From positions 85,933,278-85,995,277 of the forward strand of contig CM043967.1 of NCBI GenBank assembly GCA_014529385.2: a stretch of 62,000 nucleotides of DNA, read 5' to 3'. The position numbers were made by a program, and so were the translations under genes. Under the pieces are notes generated by a model, which searched no databases, was not told where the DNA came from, and was given only the letters and a program-made list of their open reading frames with translations. This DNA comes from Adiantum capillus-veneris (lineage: Eukaryota > Streptophyta > Polypodiopsida > Polypodiales > Pteridaceae). Below are positions 17,858 to 28,700 of the stretch, piece after piece (position 1 is the first letter of the stretch; every line of letters starts with the position of its first letter).

Positions 17858-20800
17858 ATGTCTTCTTCACTTAAGTGTGTCTCTTTTAACATACAAGGCC
17901 TCTCACATGTAAATAAATGGAGGCTTTTTTGGGATTACGTCAATACAATGCATCCTCATGTTGTCTGTTTGCAAGAGCACAATCAACATCGTTTGGCTGG
18001 TCAGTCTGGATTCTTTGCGGGCTACCATATCTTTTATGCAGGCTCTACAAATTTCTCAGGAGTGGTTATGCTAGTCCACCATGAACTGAATCCGCATGTC
18101 GCATACAATGATCCTGACGGTAGATGGATGGTTGTCCAATGGATCATAAATGCGGAATACGAGTTTGCTGGTGTGTATGCTTCGCAATCCTCTAGAACGC
18201 GGGCTCTCTTGTGGAGTTCTTTGAGTGCTTATCCCTGGCTCTCAAATGCTTTCATTTGTGGTGATTTCAATAACTCGCCATCTTCTCGAGATAATACTTC
18301 TCAAAATTCGCATATGCTTCAGTTTGAGAAACAGAGATGGTCATCTTTACTAGAGGTTTTGCATGCGGAGGACTTGTGGCTTTGTACAAATCCGATCAAT
18401 TCGGGATTTACATATACGCATAATGCTTCTGCACGATATCGAGCGAGATTAGATCGGTGGTATCTTCTCAATGCAAATCAGTACAACTCTTTTATATGGA
18501 AAATGTGGATAGATCATTCCATATGTTTATCAGATCATGCTCCATTATGGTTGGAGATGTTGTTTGATATGTCTCGAACTGAGGATGCTTTGCTGTCTCG
18601 CCGTTTATTACATGTAAATAGCAGTTACCTATCGCATAGGTTTTCCGTCAAATGGTTGTCACGGCTATACATCCTCTTTTCATGCATGCGCATGCTGACA
18701 TTGAATTTGCATGGCATTCTTTTGTGGTACGTATGCAATCTGTTATTCAGGACTTTGGAATATGGTATCTTGGGGATCAAAGAAGAGCATTGGCTTGGGC
18801 AAAACAACATCGACAATGTATTATGGAGTCGGATTCTGATAGTTTGTTGGTTTAGTCTGTTCAAGAATTGTTATGTGAGGCAAACCATGTAATTTCATGC
18901 AATCAAATGCGTAAAGTTCACAAATGGCAAGTATGATCTAGAGAAAAGCAGATAGTGGACAAAGATTGTTCATCCAAACAATTTTTTAAAAGTTTGCATG
19001 CTTCGCGACAGAGACACTCCATTTCTCGCATCAAAATTTCAGATGGCTCATGGACTTCTTCGAAACTGCAACTGTCCTAGGAATGCGTTCAACATTATGC
19101 TAGATTGTTTGCTGCTCCTGCCCCTTTATCTGCTTCAGAATCTTGTGCTAGAGTGCAATTTCTAGAAGCTGTTTCCCCGATTATGGATTTTGATGAAGCG
19201 AATGCATTGGAACAACCCTTCTCAGATGAAGAGCTGTATCATGCTTTGAAAGCACTAGGGAAGGGGAAAGCTCCAGGATGGGATGGTCTTACTGTTGAAT
19301 TTTTCATGCTTTTTGGGATGAACTGAAAGATGCTTTATTGCTCATGATAAACAGTGCATGGTTGGAACAGCAGCTTCCATCTTTATGGAAACAAGGTCTG
19401 TTGAAATTGCTCCCGAAAAAGCATTTGGCTGAAATCTTTGATAACTGGAGACCAATCACTCTTATGCCAATCCTATACAAACTTGTTGGCCAAGATGCTG
19501 GTGCACAGAGTAAGGGAGATTCTTCATCGTGGCCTTCATCCTCATCAATATGGGTTCATTCCGAGACGTCATATTATTGATAATATTGCGAATGCTATGA
19601 TAGCCATTGAATATGCAAAATATTCCTCTCAGGATGGACTTGTATTGCAGGTAGACATAGCCAAAGCCTTTGATTCGGTTCGCTGGGATTTTATGTCTCA
19701 GATTATGTCTAGATTGGGTTTTGGTCCTAAATGGATTAATGTTATTTACTGCCTGTATTCTGAGGCTACGACTCGTGCTATCATTGCGGACGAGCTCTCT
19801 GACCCTTGGGAACTGGGTCGTTTTGTTAGACAGGGTTGTCCGTTGAGTGCTTTGCTTTGCAATTTCCACTCACCCATTGCTTTTATATGTGGACAAGATG
19901 GTTGACGCTGGTTTGTTACACGGAGTGCAAATTCCAAGCAATCCTTTTCTTCCTCAGGCATAGGTGGACGACTCTTTTTTTATGCCTAAAAATGATCATG
20001 CGGATCTTCAAGCTTTGATGAAGATTTTGTCAGATTTTGGGCTGGCAGCTGGTTTGCATATCAACTTCAAAAAGTCCATTTTGCTGTCTCTTAATTCTTG
20101 CGACTGGCACTCTATGTTATGGCTTGGACAACTGCTGTCACCACATGATGTGATACGTCACCTTGGTTATCAGATTGGTTGGTTCATTACAACGACACAA
20201 CAAATGGAATGGGTGACTGCTAAGCTTGCACAGAAACTGAGATATTGGAAATTGTCCACTTGGCCTCTTCATGTACGACTGCGAATAGTACAATCCATTG
20301 TGATAGCACATGTTCAATTCTATTTGCGGTTGCTGTCTTGGATGCATAAAGACATTTCAGCCTTTATGTCGCAGGCAATGGAATTGTTATGGAAGACACA
20401 TCCCAAACGCAAAGCTTTATGCTTGTTGAGAATGTAGTCTACTTGTACACCAAGATCGCATGGTGGGCTTAATATATTGAACATACATTTCCATCTTTTG
20501 GCACGCAAAGCCACACTGCTGGCTGATTTTTTCGCGCAAGTACAACCTTGGTCACACATGCTAGCTACTATGTGCAGTTCTATGAACACAAAGGCATATG
20601 GTAATTGGATCACTGATCAATGGGAAGTTGTATTGGGTCGCTTTGAAGGTACTATACCTGGCTGCCCTCACTCTACAAGATTGATACTGGATTGGAAACA
20701 TGTACTTTCTTAGATTAAGTGGTCCGGGAGATCCTCTTTGAATGGTAACTCATTGCGGAAAGAAAGCCTTCACTGGTCTACAGTATTTCCTTTTCCCTTG

Positions 20801-21590
20801 GCAGTTACTCAGCCGGTCAAGGCTTACAACTTGATGAGAATGGGTATCAGACGTATTGAGGATGTTGTGGATGAAAATGGTTGTGTTATCTTTTCCCCGT
20901 GCTTGTCAGACACTTAATTTGTGCATGTACCATTGGCCAATTTGGAGGGACATATGTGCTTTGTTTGCTCCTATTATACCTATACCAATACTCAATGAGG
21001 CGGATAGGCTTAAAGATTGGGAATTCATCGGTAATTCCCCAGGTTCCAAACCTGTTTCTATGCAGAATTAGACTTCAACGAAAATTTACAGGGCTATTGT
21101 GCCTCCTCCGTGGATACAGCCTCATGGCAATTTGTATTGGCACATGCATAAGTCAATCCGGTGGTGGAAAATGGTTCTTTCCATCAATTGGAAAAGCAAG
21201 TTGCCATTAAAACAAAGAGTGTTTCTATGGAGATGCATGCTTGGCATATTACCGGTGGGTAAGATTTTGGCTTCTCGTCGCATTGCCTCTTCATCTTGCC
21301 GAAGATGCTTGAATCAAATGGAATCAGTTCCTCATCTTCTTTGGTTTTGCCTCGACTCTCGGGATTTCTTGCTTGTGCTTTCAAGGAAATTGCGTTCGAG
21401 GTTTCCTTCTGCTGCATTTTGGAAACTTTTCTGGGTTTTCAAAAAACTCACACTGCAATTGCTTTAGAGCTTCATGGTGCTTGTTTATGTATGTTATGGT
21501 TAAATATTGAAGAGTCACTGAGGAGGTCCATGAACCGCTTCATTTGTTCTTATTTAAGTATCATATCTAAAAAAGCTAACGTATTTTATT
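17858..21590 (+). pseudogene. LINE-E1 ORF2 (endonuclease-reverse transcriptase-zf-RVT)
   Basis: The endonuclease starts at the ATG at 17858 (MSSSLKCVSFNIQGL) and has the metal-binding Glu (CLQEHNQH), GDFNN and the final LSDHAPLWLE (about 18528). A frameshift near 18640 and further stops break the linker. Reverse transcriptase motifs are KGKAPGWDGLTVEFF (19260), DNWRPITLMPILYK, LQVDIAKAFDSVRWDF (19646) and RQGCPLSALL. The catalytic box reads stop-VDD (TAG at 19961), so its aromatic residue is now a stop. The zf-RVT-like region (21099-21400) has CRRC...HLLWFC. Family assignment is firm; function is lost. Confidence 0.85.
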
Positions 21591-21659
21591 TTTGATTCTC
21601 AAAAATACGTCTAGTACGCGTATTGTACACCACGTATTAAACATCCCGTCCCGTATTGT

Positions 21660-22134
21660 AGGTGCTATGTCCATAAGTCCAACATCCGTGTGTATGTAAC
21701 GAGATCTGTCCAGGCCTGCAATTCTATATTCAACATGTGCGAATGTCTTGTGGTGTTATCAGATAAAGCGGGTGCATTGTTAAAATCACCACAAAGCAGC
21801 GCATTGGAAAGCCATGGATAAGAGGACATCTTACGCCACAGAACATCTCGTTACTCCAAGGCCGTATGCGCATAGACACCACTAAATTCATAAATCTGGC
21901 CATTGATCGTACATTGGACCACCATCCAACGACCCGCTGGATCATTATATGCCAGAATTGGCTGCAACTCATACCTAACTATAATCAAAACATCTCAAAA
22001 GCCTGACAAACAAGCATATGCTATCCAATATCCCGCAAAATATGAGCATTACCTAGCATATTCATGCTGATTATGCTCTTGCAAAACCACAATGTTTGCC
22101 TTACATGTATGTATATAGTGCCAGGTTAATCTCC
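21660..22134 (-). pseudogene. LINE-E2 ORF2 endonuclease remainder
   Basis: On the minus strand from 22134: VVLQEHNQHEYAR, then AYNDPAGRWMVVQ, FSGVYAHTALE, SSYPWLSNALLCGDFNNAP and TRHSHMLNIELQAW. The metal-binding Glu (LQEH) and GDFNN are present. Stops and indels occur (after EYAR, after TALE). Similarity to LINE-E1 fades near 21650. Confidence 0.8.
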
Positions 22135-22567
22135 TGTCACGATTGTGACTATGTTAACAGCAATACATCTACTCCTAGTTGCAGATACGCGAAGTGCCAT
22201 GCCAAGGAGGACCCCTGCGCTTGGATGGTCACACCCCTTCGCCCATAGGACGTGTCTCTTCGCCAAAAGCCACACTCCTTCGACGATTGGTCACACCCCT
22301 TCGCTCTACGGGTGCGACTCTTCGCCCAATGGTTGCAGCTCTTCGCCGAAAGGATGTGTCTTTACGTCTAAAGTCGTGTCTCTTCACCAAGAGACGTGTC
22401 TTTTCATTTATGTCTATTCGTCTCCTATATAAGGAGCCCTTGTATCACACATTCAATCAATCAAACACAGACTCTTCTAAGTCTTCTCTCGAGTACAGTT
22501 CAAGTTTCTTAAGTCTTAATCATGAGTTTAAGTACTTAATTAAGAATTAGCACCTAGAATCCTCATA
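22135..22567 (+). repeat. 5' LTR of LTR-F (433 bp)
   Basis: It contains many CTTCGCC/CTTCGCT motifs separated by GGTCACACCCC and (C)GTGTCTCTTC blocks. A TATATAAGG box at about 22426 precedes a short leader, as expected for an LTR promoter. Confidence 0.9.
22426..22434 (+). promoter_or_regulatory. TATA box in the 5' LTR of LTR-F
   Basis: TATATAAGG lies about 290 bp into the LTR; the equivalent box in the 3' LTR is at 24171-24179. Confidence 0.7.
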
Positions 22568-23851
22568 GTGGTATCTTCGACTTCAAAGAAGGAAGGATTA
22601 TGTACAATTTGCAATGGTGACCATAGATGGTATCAATGTCCAAAGAGACCAAATCCGTCTAATTTGAAAAGAAATCCCAACGTGGAAACATCATCGAATT
22701 TTGAACAACCAGATTCTGCTAAGGATAAAGGAAAATCTGTAGTCAATACGATTCGTGTCTCAGAGGATACGAGTATTCTTATGAAGCATGCTCAATGGAA
22801 TTCTTCAGTTTTGGAGCCTCTCTCAAAGCAAGTTTTGAGCCTTCTTGGACTACTTAATGGTCGCTCCATAAATATTTTGGTGGACAGCGGATGCTCGAAT
22901 AATTTCGTTAGCACTCAGATAGTTCAACAACTTGGCTTACCAACTCAGAAGACATCTCACTTATATGATGTGGAATTAGCAGATGGATCAATTTTGACTT
23001 GTGATCAGACAGTTCGACAGTTGCAGTTTGAGATTCAAACTTAAGTCATGCCTTTATCTTATTACGACATGATTCTTGGTGAGCATTGGTTATTCCAATA
23101 TGATCCAGCAATTAGCTTTCGAGGACATACTATCAATTTGTTCAAAGATGGACGTGAATTGACTTTACACAGGCTTTCTCATGCCGAAAGAGTGATTCAA
23201 GTCTCACGTGTACTAGTCAAACGGCATGATACAGTGGATTATGAAGAGAATATGATTTCCGATACAGATGCAAATATTATTATTGATGAATTTTTGAATT
23301 CATTAACTTCTCCTGAATCAATTGATGAAGACAAAGATAAAGATAAAGTTGTAGATTCCGAGTCTGAAGACGACTATGCTTTCTTTGATTCTTTACTGGA
23401 TGATGATATGCCAATTACAAGTCATGAAGTGACAGTTCTTGAAGATGATTCTGAAGAATTTTGGGATTCATTATTGGAAGATGATTATAATTTCAAGCCA
23501 AAGTTCTCTCCAGTGATTACTAAAGTCGAAGTCACCCCATCTGAAGAGTACCTTGAGAAGATTTCCTCTTCCCCAAGTATTTCGCAGTTACTGAAAAATT
23601 TTGAACCAGAAATCTTACATCACACGAAGGATTTTGAAGATCAACCTCTTGTTGCAGTCAACCTAATTATGCCAGATTCCTCTAAAAAGTCTTTGAACAA
23701 TGCAATGACATGGGATTTAGCAGTCAAAGAAAAAAGGTTTCGCAAGAGGCAAAGGTTAAAGACAAAGGTTTCAGATAACTCAAAGATTGAAGATTTTCGA
23801 AGATTCAATGCTTTTCCAGAGTTCTATCAACATCAGAAGTCATTTCTTTGA
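22568..23851 (+). pseudogene. LTR-F gag-protease-acidic ORF with one internal stop
   Basis: A single register runs from the primer site to the TGA at 23849-23851 (about 427 codons), interrupted only by TAA at 23042. No ATG precedes the first motif. Domains: zinc knuckle CTICNGDHRWYQC (about 22595-22633); retropepsin-like aspartic protease with ILVDSGCSNNFVS (about 22875-22915), LADGSIL, and after the stop YYDMILGEHWL; then a very acidic ~200-residue region with two related blocks, DYAFFDSLLDDD and EEFWDSLLEDD; and a basic C-terminus (KEKRFRKRQRLKTK). The protease flap and D-S-G are typical of gypsy elements. The acidic part is not recognised. The missing gag N-terminus suggests an internal deletion joined at the primer site. 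Confidence 0.75.
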
Positions 23852-23879
23852 CACGGGCTCTCATTTAAATGGGAGGGAA

Positions 23880-24312
23880 TGTCACGATTGTGACTATGTT
23901 AACAGCAATACATCTACTCCTAGTTACAGATACGCAAAGTGCCATGCCAAGGAGGACCCCTGCGCTTGGATGGTCACACCCCTTCGCCCAAAGGACGTGT
24001 CTCTTCGCCGAAAGCCACACTCCTTTGGCGACTGGTCACACCCCTTCGCTCTACGGGTGCGACTCTTCGCCCAATGGTTGCAGCTCTTTGCTGAAAGGAT
24101 GTGTCTTTACGTCTAAAGTCGTGTCTCTTCACCAAGAGACGTGTCTTTTCATTTATGTCTCTTCGTCTCCTATATAAGGAGCCCTTGTATCACACATTCA
24201 ATCAATCAAACACAGAGTCTTCTAAGTCTTCTCTCGAGTACAGTTCAAGTTTCTTAAGTCTTAATCATGAGTTTAAGTACTTAATTAAGGATTAGCACCT
24301 AGAATCCTCACA
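23880..24312 (+). repeat. 3' LTR of LTR-F (433 bp)
   Basis: Near-identical to 22135-22567 and preceded by the polypurine GGGAGGGAA (23871-23879). Confidence 0.9.
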
Positions 24313-24365
24313 TCTCCACTTATCAGGGTTACATAACCCACGCACATTATATGAAATGCATTCAA
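24313..24365 (-). pseudogene. LINE-E2 ORF2, first ~17 codons
   Basis: On the minus strand, ECISYNVRGLCNPDKWR matches the start of the LINE-E1 endonuclease (KCVSFNIQGL...KW). It is interrupted at the TCTCC target duplication of LTR-F. Confidence 0.75.
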
Positions 24366-24409
24366 CACAACTATGCATTCAAGAGTAGCAGGTTTGACCT
24401 TGCCTTTAT

Positions 24410-25096
24410 TCAAAGGTAGAGCATCAGGCAACACAAAGCGGCGGATGTAGGATTAGGGAACTTTTTCTCATTAGAAACCACAAGTTGAGGGGCAGCTGAA
24501 GGAGGAGGTTGCAAAATAGGCTTAGAACATTCAAATTGCATATGTCCAAATTTTCCACAGCGAAAACATGAATGCAAATTCTCCCCATCTAGCTTGAAAG
24601 GGCATTTCCCAATGAGTGGGTTCCCCGAGTTGACAGTAGTACCGTCAGGGATGGGAACATCTGTATCCCAAAGCACAGAAAAGTGATTTGTATTGGCATC
24701 AAGTTTGGGAGAACAAATCACTTTTCCCAAATGAGAGACGAGCAAGTGCATGGAAAATCAAGGATTTCCACCCATACCGGGTCACTTATGTCGGATTAGG
24801 CTTTGATAGTCCTTGGTAAGGGTCCATGGCAATACATGTGTTATTTGAGTACCACAAAACAATGGGGACAACTCAAGCAACGTATTAAGAGCCTCAGTGT
24901 CTACCAACAAAATTTCATAAAAACCTATGGCACCAAAGTAAACTCCTCGAACTGCGTGGCGTTTAAGAAGAAAGTCTACCCGTTGACCCACGTCTTGCAC
25001 AGTAGGCATCTTGCCCGAGAAGAACAAAATAACTACATTGAGAGCATAAGATACAAGTTGAAGGGCCACCTCCGATTCATGTGATGAATTCTTCAA
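24410..25096 (-). pseudogene. LINE-E2 ORF1 (DUF4283-like plus CCHC)
   Basis: It parallels LINE-E1 ORF1: SYALNVVILFFSGKMPTVQD, LELSPLFCGTQITHVLPWTL, DYQSLIRHK, then LGKVICSPK, FSVLWDTDVPI and the zinc knuckle CFRCGKFGHMQFEC (about 24567-24526). A stop near 24783 and a frame change split it. The first ~50 bp (25048-25096) are also the outer end of the large inverted repeat. Confidence 0.8.
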
Positions 25097-25199
25097 GATG
25101 AGCTTGAAGAATCATGTTGTGCAAGTAAACATAATATAAGTTAGAATTTATGAATATGTTTACATGCAGAGTAATTGTGAGGTAATTACATGCACGCTT

Positions 25200-26872
25200 T
25201 TGCATATCTTATGGATGGAGTGAAGTCTTTGGATGTTGCAGAGAAGATGCCTGAGCTTGTGTTTTCAACGAAACGGCTAGTGTATAGGTTTGACTCTAAG
25301 ATTACTTCTCTGTTGATGGTGATTATATGGCATTGTGATATGCATGCATGAGAAGTACTTCATTCTATATAAAGTAGAATATAAAAAATTTTTGGTGGCT
25401 TGATTTTCTTTAATATTGCTTTGCTTTAAATTCCACGTGGAAGCCTAAGATAGGGTGGTTTTAATGGTTATTTTTTGAAAAATGATCTCTAAAACAAAGG
25501 AGACTCTGCTGAAAAATTTGTGGTTACTTGATTCTTTTATTTTCTCAATACTTATAGTTTTCTTTGTTCATTGATAATTGCTGCAGGTGGATTTTGCAAT
25601 GTGTTGAAGAGGGAAGATTGGGTGAGATTTCAAAATTAACAAGAGTGGGTTGATATCGATGATGAGAGCACTATGTATAATATGACACCATGGGAAGCAC
25701 GATTATGTCCTTGGTGGTTAGATTATCCGATTGGTGTAATCCGAAAGTAAGAGAAGGATTGTCATGAGAGTAAGTTCTTAAAACCATGTGAAAGATTAAT
25801 ATATGAATGTATGTGTGTACTTTAAAGCTATGCATATGATGATAGAAATAATGATACTTGTAAGATTCAAGCAAGAGACCCATACTAATAAAGAAATGGA
25901 CGCACTTATTACACTCTCTTCTATGGAGCATCAAGTAAGCGAATGAAGTGACGAGATTGAAGCTAATAAGAATGCCATAAAAACTGCCTAAGGTACACAG
26001 TCCAATGTGAGTACTACTCAAACAATCACAGGAGCCACTTCTTTTCCTTTTGTTGGCATTTTGGACAAGAAAGGTAAAGGGCTTATGGAACCTCATAGCA
26101 CCTCAAGTGATCCAAAGTGAATGAATGCGGTTGAGGTCTCTCTAGCGCATACTACCTCCTTTGTTGCAGAGTCCTCTCTAGGTCGAGAGAGTTGGGAGAG
26201 ACGACCTATGACACGTTCTGCTGGTAAGTTGTCTCAAATGAATTTGAATCTAAAGTTACTTGCATGTAAAGATTGTTAGAAAGTTACCACTATAAATAAT
26301 GGTTGCAAGATTCCAGTACCAGACTTTCGTTGATGCTCTACTTGTTGATGTGACCCAAATTGATAGATTTGCTCTAATTAGGTAAATGCAACGTCCATGA
26401 AACATTAAGTTTAGTATGTTTTCCAATATATGACTGTAAAATGTTTTATAAATAGCATCAACAAGTTTTTTGCCACTCAAAAGATGCATCTTTATAGCAA
26501 AGATGGAGTGCTATGTCGAGAGGTAGCTTTATTGATATTTGCAGATTTTTCTACGGGTTTATTGGTGTACGCCCTTGGTCCTATCCCTTGTGGTGGTAAG
26601 TAAAATTTTATTATTTTAAAGGGTAACAAGAAAGTAACTTGTTTTATTAACATATTGATTTTTTAGAGGGCATGACTATTCCCAAGTGGAATACTTTCTC
26701 GTCGGGTTTGGTAAGGGGTTGCATGGATCTTGCTTGCAAGTATTTGGTCGACGAGGGCTTTTTGGTCACCGTGTGCTTAGCTGAGCACACAGGGAAGTTC
26801 CTTGTGGATGCATCAAGAGTGGGGCTTGTGTTTCATCATATTTGGACGCTTATGTGTGACTCCAAGGCATAT
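25200..26872 (+). pseudogene. Multi-exon gene fragment, left arm
   Basis: Exons deduced from splice signals shared with the other arm: about 25587-25769 (after GCTGCAG, donor GTAAGT), 25865-26223 (donor GTAAGTT), 26317-26381 (after TTCCAG, donor GTAAAT), 26467-26595 (donor GTAAGT) and 26667-26872 (after TTTTTTAG). An upstream coding-looking piece around 25200-25330 gives LMDGVKSLDVAEKMPELVF. Readable segments include QTFVDALLVDVTQIDRFAL, then SKDGVLCREVALLIFADFST, then SGLVRGCMDLACKYLVDEGF. The hydrophobic-strand pattern of the last two exons vaguely recalls the distal part of a Rossmann-type methyltransferase, but I do not recognise the family. This arm has more stops than the right one, for example after KLTRVG. 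Confidence 0.6.
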
Positions 26873-26896
26873 CTACTCTCTAGAGACGGGATGTCG

Positions 26897-28700
26897 ATAT
26901 GCCTTGGAGTCACACACAAGCAAGCGTCCAAGTACGATGAAGCACAAGTCCCACTCTTGACACATCCACAAGGAACTCCCCTATGTGCTCTGCTAAGCAC
27001 ATGGTGACCAAGAAGTCCTCGTCGGCCAAATTTTGCAAGCAAGATCCATACAACCCCTTACCAAACCCGACGAGAAAGTATTTCACTTGGGAATAGTCAA
27101 GCTCTCTAAAAAATCAAAATGTTAATAAGACAAGTTACGTTCTTGTTACCCTTTAAAATAATAAAATTTTACTTACCCCAATGGATAGGACCAAGGGAGT
27201 CCACCAATAAACCCGTAGGAAAATCTGCAAATATCAATCGAGTTACCTCTCGACATGACACTCTATCTTTGCTATAAAGATGCGTCTTTTGAGTGGCAAA
27301 AAACTTATTGATGTTATTTAAAAAACATTTTATAGTCATATATTGAAAAACATACTAAACTTAATGTTTTATAGACGTTACATTTACCTAATTAGAGCAA
27401 ATCTATCAATTTGGGTCACATCAACAAGTAGAGCATCAACGAAAGTCTGGTACTGGAATCCTGCAACCATTATTTATAGTGGTAACTTTTTAACAATCTT
27501 TATATGCAAGTAACTTTAGCATTTGAGACAACTTACCAACCGAACGTGTTATAGGTCTTCTCTCCCAACTCTCTCGACATAGAGAGGACTCTGCAACAAA
27601 GGAGGTAGTAGGCGCTAAAGAGACCTTAACCGCATTCATTCACTTTGGATCACTTGAGGTGCTAAGAGGTTTCATAAGTCCTTTACCTTTCTTGTCCAAA
27701 ATGCCAACAAAAGGAGGAGAAGTAGCTCCTGTGGTTGTTCGAGTAGTCCTCACATTGTACTCTGTACCTTGGGCAGTTTTTGTGGCATTTTTACTAGCTT
27801 CAATCTCGTTACTTCCTTCGCTTACTTGATGCTCCATATAAGAGGGTGTAGTAAGTGCGACCATTTCTTTATTAGTATGGCTCTCTTGCTTGAATCCTAC
27901 AAGCATCATTGTTTCTATCATCATATGCATGGCTTTAAAGTACACACATACATTCATAAATTAATCTTTCACATGGTTTTAAGAACTTACTCTCATTAAG
28001 ATCCTTCTCTTGCTTTCGGATTACATCAATCGGATAATCTAGCCACCAAGGACATAATTGTGCTTCCCACGGAGTCATTTTTTTCTCAAGCAAGGAGAGA
28101 GAATACATAGTGCTCTCATCATCGACATCAACCCACTCTCTTGTCAATTCTGAAATATCACCCAATCTTCCCTCTTTAACACATTGCAAAATCCACCTGC
28201 AGCAATTATCAAAGAACAAAAGAAACTAGAAGTATTGAGAGAAGAAAAGAATTAAGTAACCACAAATTTTTTCAGCAGAGACTCTTTTATTTTATAGATC
28301 ATTTTTCAAAAAATAACCATTAAAGCTACCCTATCTTAGGCTTTCACGTGGATTTAAAGCAAAGCTATATTAAAGAAAATCAAGCCACCAATTTTTTTTT
28401 TATATTCTACTTTATTTTGGTAATTCCATGACACAAATATACAAACCATCCATTTTTAAGCTTCTATGAGGAGTTTAAGGTATAGAATGAAGTACTTCTC
28501 ATGCATGCATATTACAATGCCATAATCACCATCAATAGAGAAGTAATCTTAGAGTCAAACTTATACACTAGCCGTTTCGTTGAAAACACAAGCTCATGCA
28601 TCTTCTCTGCAACATCCAAAGACTTCACCCCATCCATAAGATATGCAAAAGCTTGCATGTAATTACCTCACAATTACTCTACATATAAACATATTCATAA
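26897..28700 (-). pseudogene. Multi-exon gene fragment, right arm
   Basis: Minus-strand exons: 28196-27991, 27896-27537, 27452-27388, 27303-27177 and 27105-26897, each bounded by AG acceptors and GTAAGT or GTAAAT donors. The first reads WILQCVKEGRLGDISEL then REWVDVDDESTMYSLSLLEK; upstream near 28640-28520 is FAYLMDGVKSLDVAEKMHEL. The second exon contains TGA at about 27642, and the same TGA is present in the left arm, so either it predates the duplication or the true frame or splicing differs. The last exon runs into the spacer without an end, so the gene is 3'-truncated in both arms. This copy keeps longer open frames than the left arm. Function unknown. Confidence 0.6.

Larger units (their letters stand above)
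16490..21600 (+). mobile_element. Plant L1-type LINE (LINE-E1), near complete, mutated
   Basis: Order: a short 5' leader with a duplicated ~45-bp block (16493-16542 and 16560-16606) separated by a run of A, ORF1 (16621-17820), a 37-bp gap, and ORF2 (17858 to about 21590). ORF2 has endonuclease, reverse transcriptase and a zf-RVT-like domain. No clear poly(A) tail or target duplication was found, so the 3' limit is approximate. A reverse-oriented relative lies at 21660-25100. Confidence 0.85.
22135..24312 (+). mobile_element. Compact protease-only LTR retrotransposon (LTR-F), 2178 bp
   Basis: Two 433-bp LTRs (TGTCACG...CTCA(T/C)A) differ at about 13 positions by eye. The element is flanked by a TCTCC duplication (22130-22134 and 24313-24317) and sits inside LINE-E2 ORF2. 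The interior is only 1.3 kb: a primer-like GTGGTATC directly at the LTR edge, one reading frame with a zinc knuckle, retropepsin and acidic region, and a GGGAGGGAA polypurine tract before the 3' LTR. There is no reverse transcriptase, RNase H or integrase, so it is non-autonomous. Confidence 0.9.
21660..25100 (-). mobile_element. LINE-E2, opposite-strand copy split by LTR-F
   Basis: Reading the minus strand from about 25100: ORF1 (25096 to about 24410), ORF2 start (about 24365-24313), then a 2178-bp LTR element, then ORF2 continues at 22134 and ends near 21660 beside the 3' end of LINE-E1. It therefore lacks reverse transcriptase. The ORF2 reading resumes across the insertion as ...NPDKWR then L-TWHYIHTCK, which fixes the target site. 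Confidence 0.85.
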
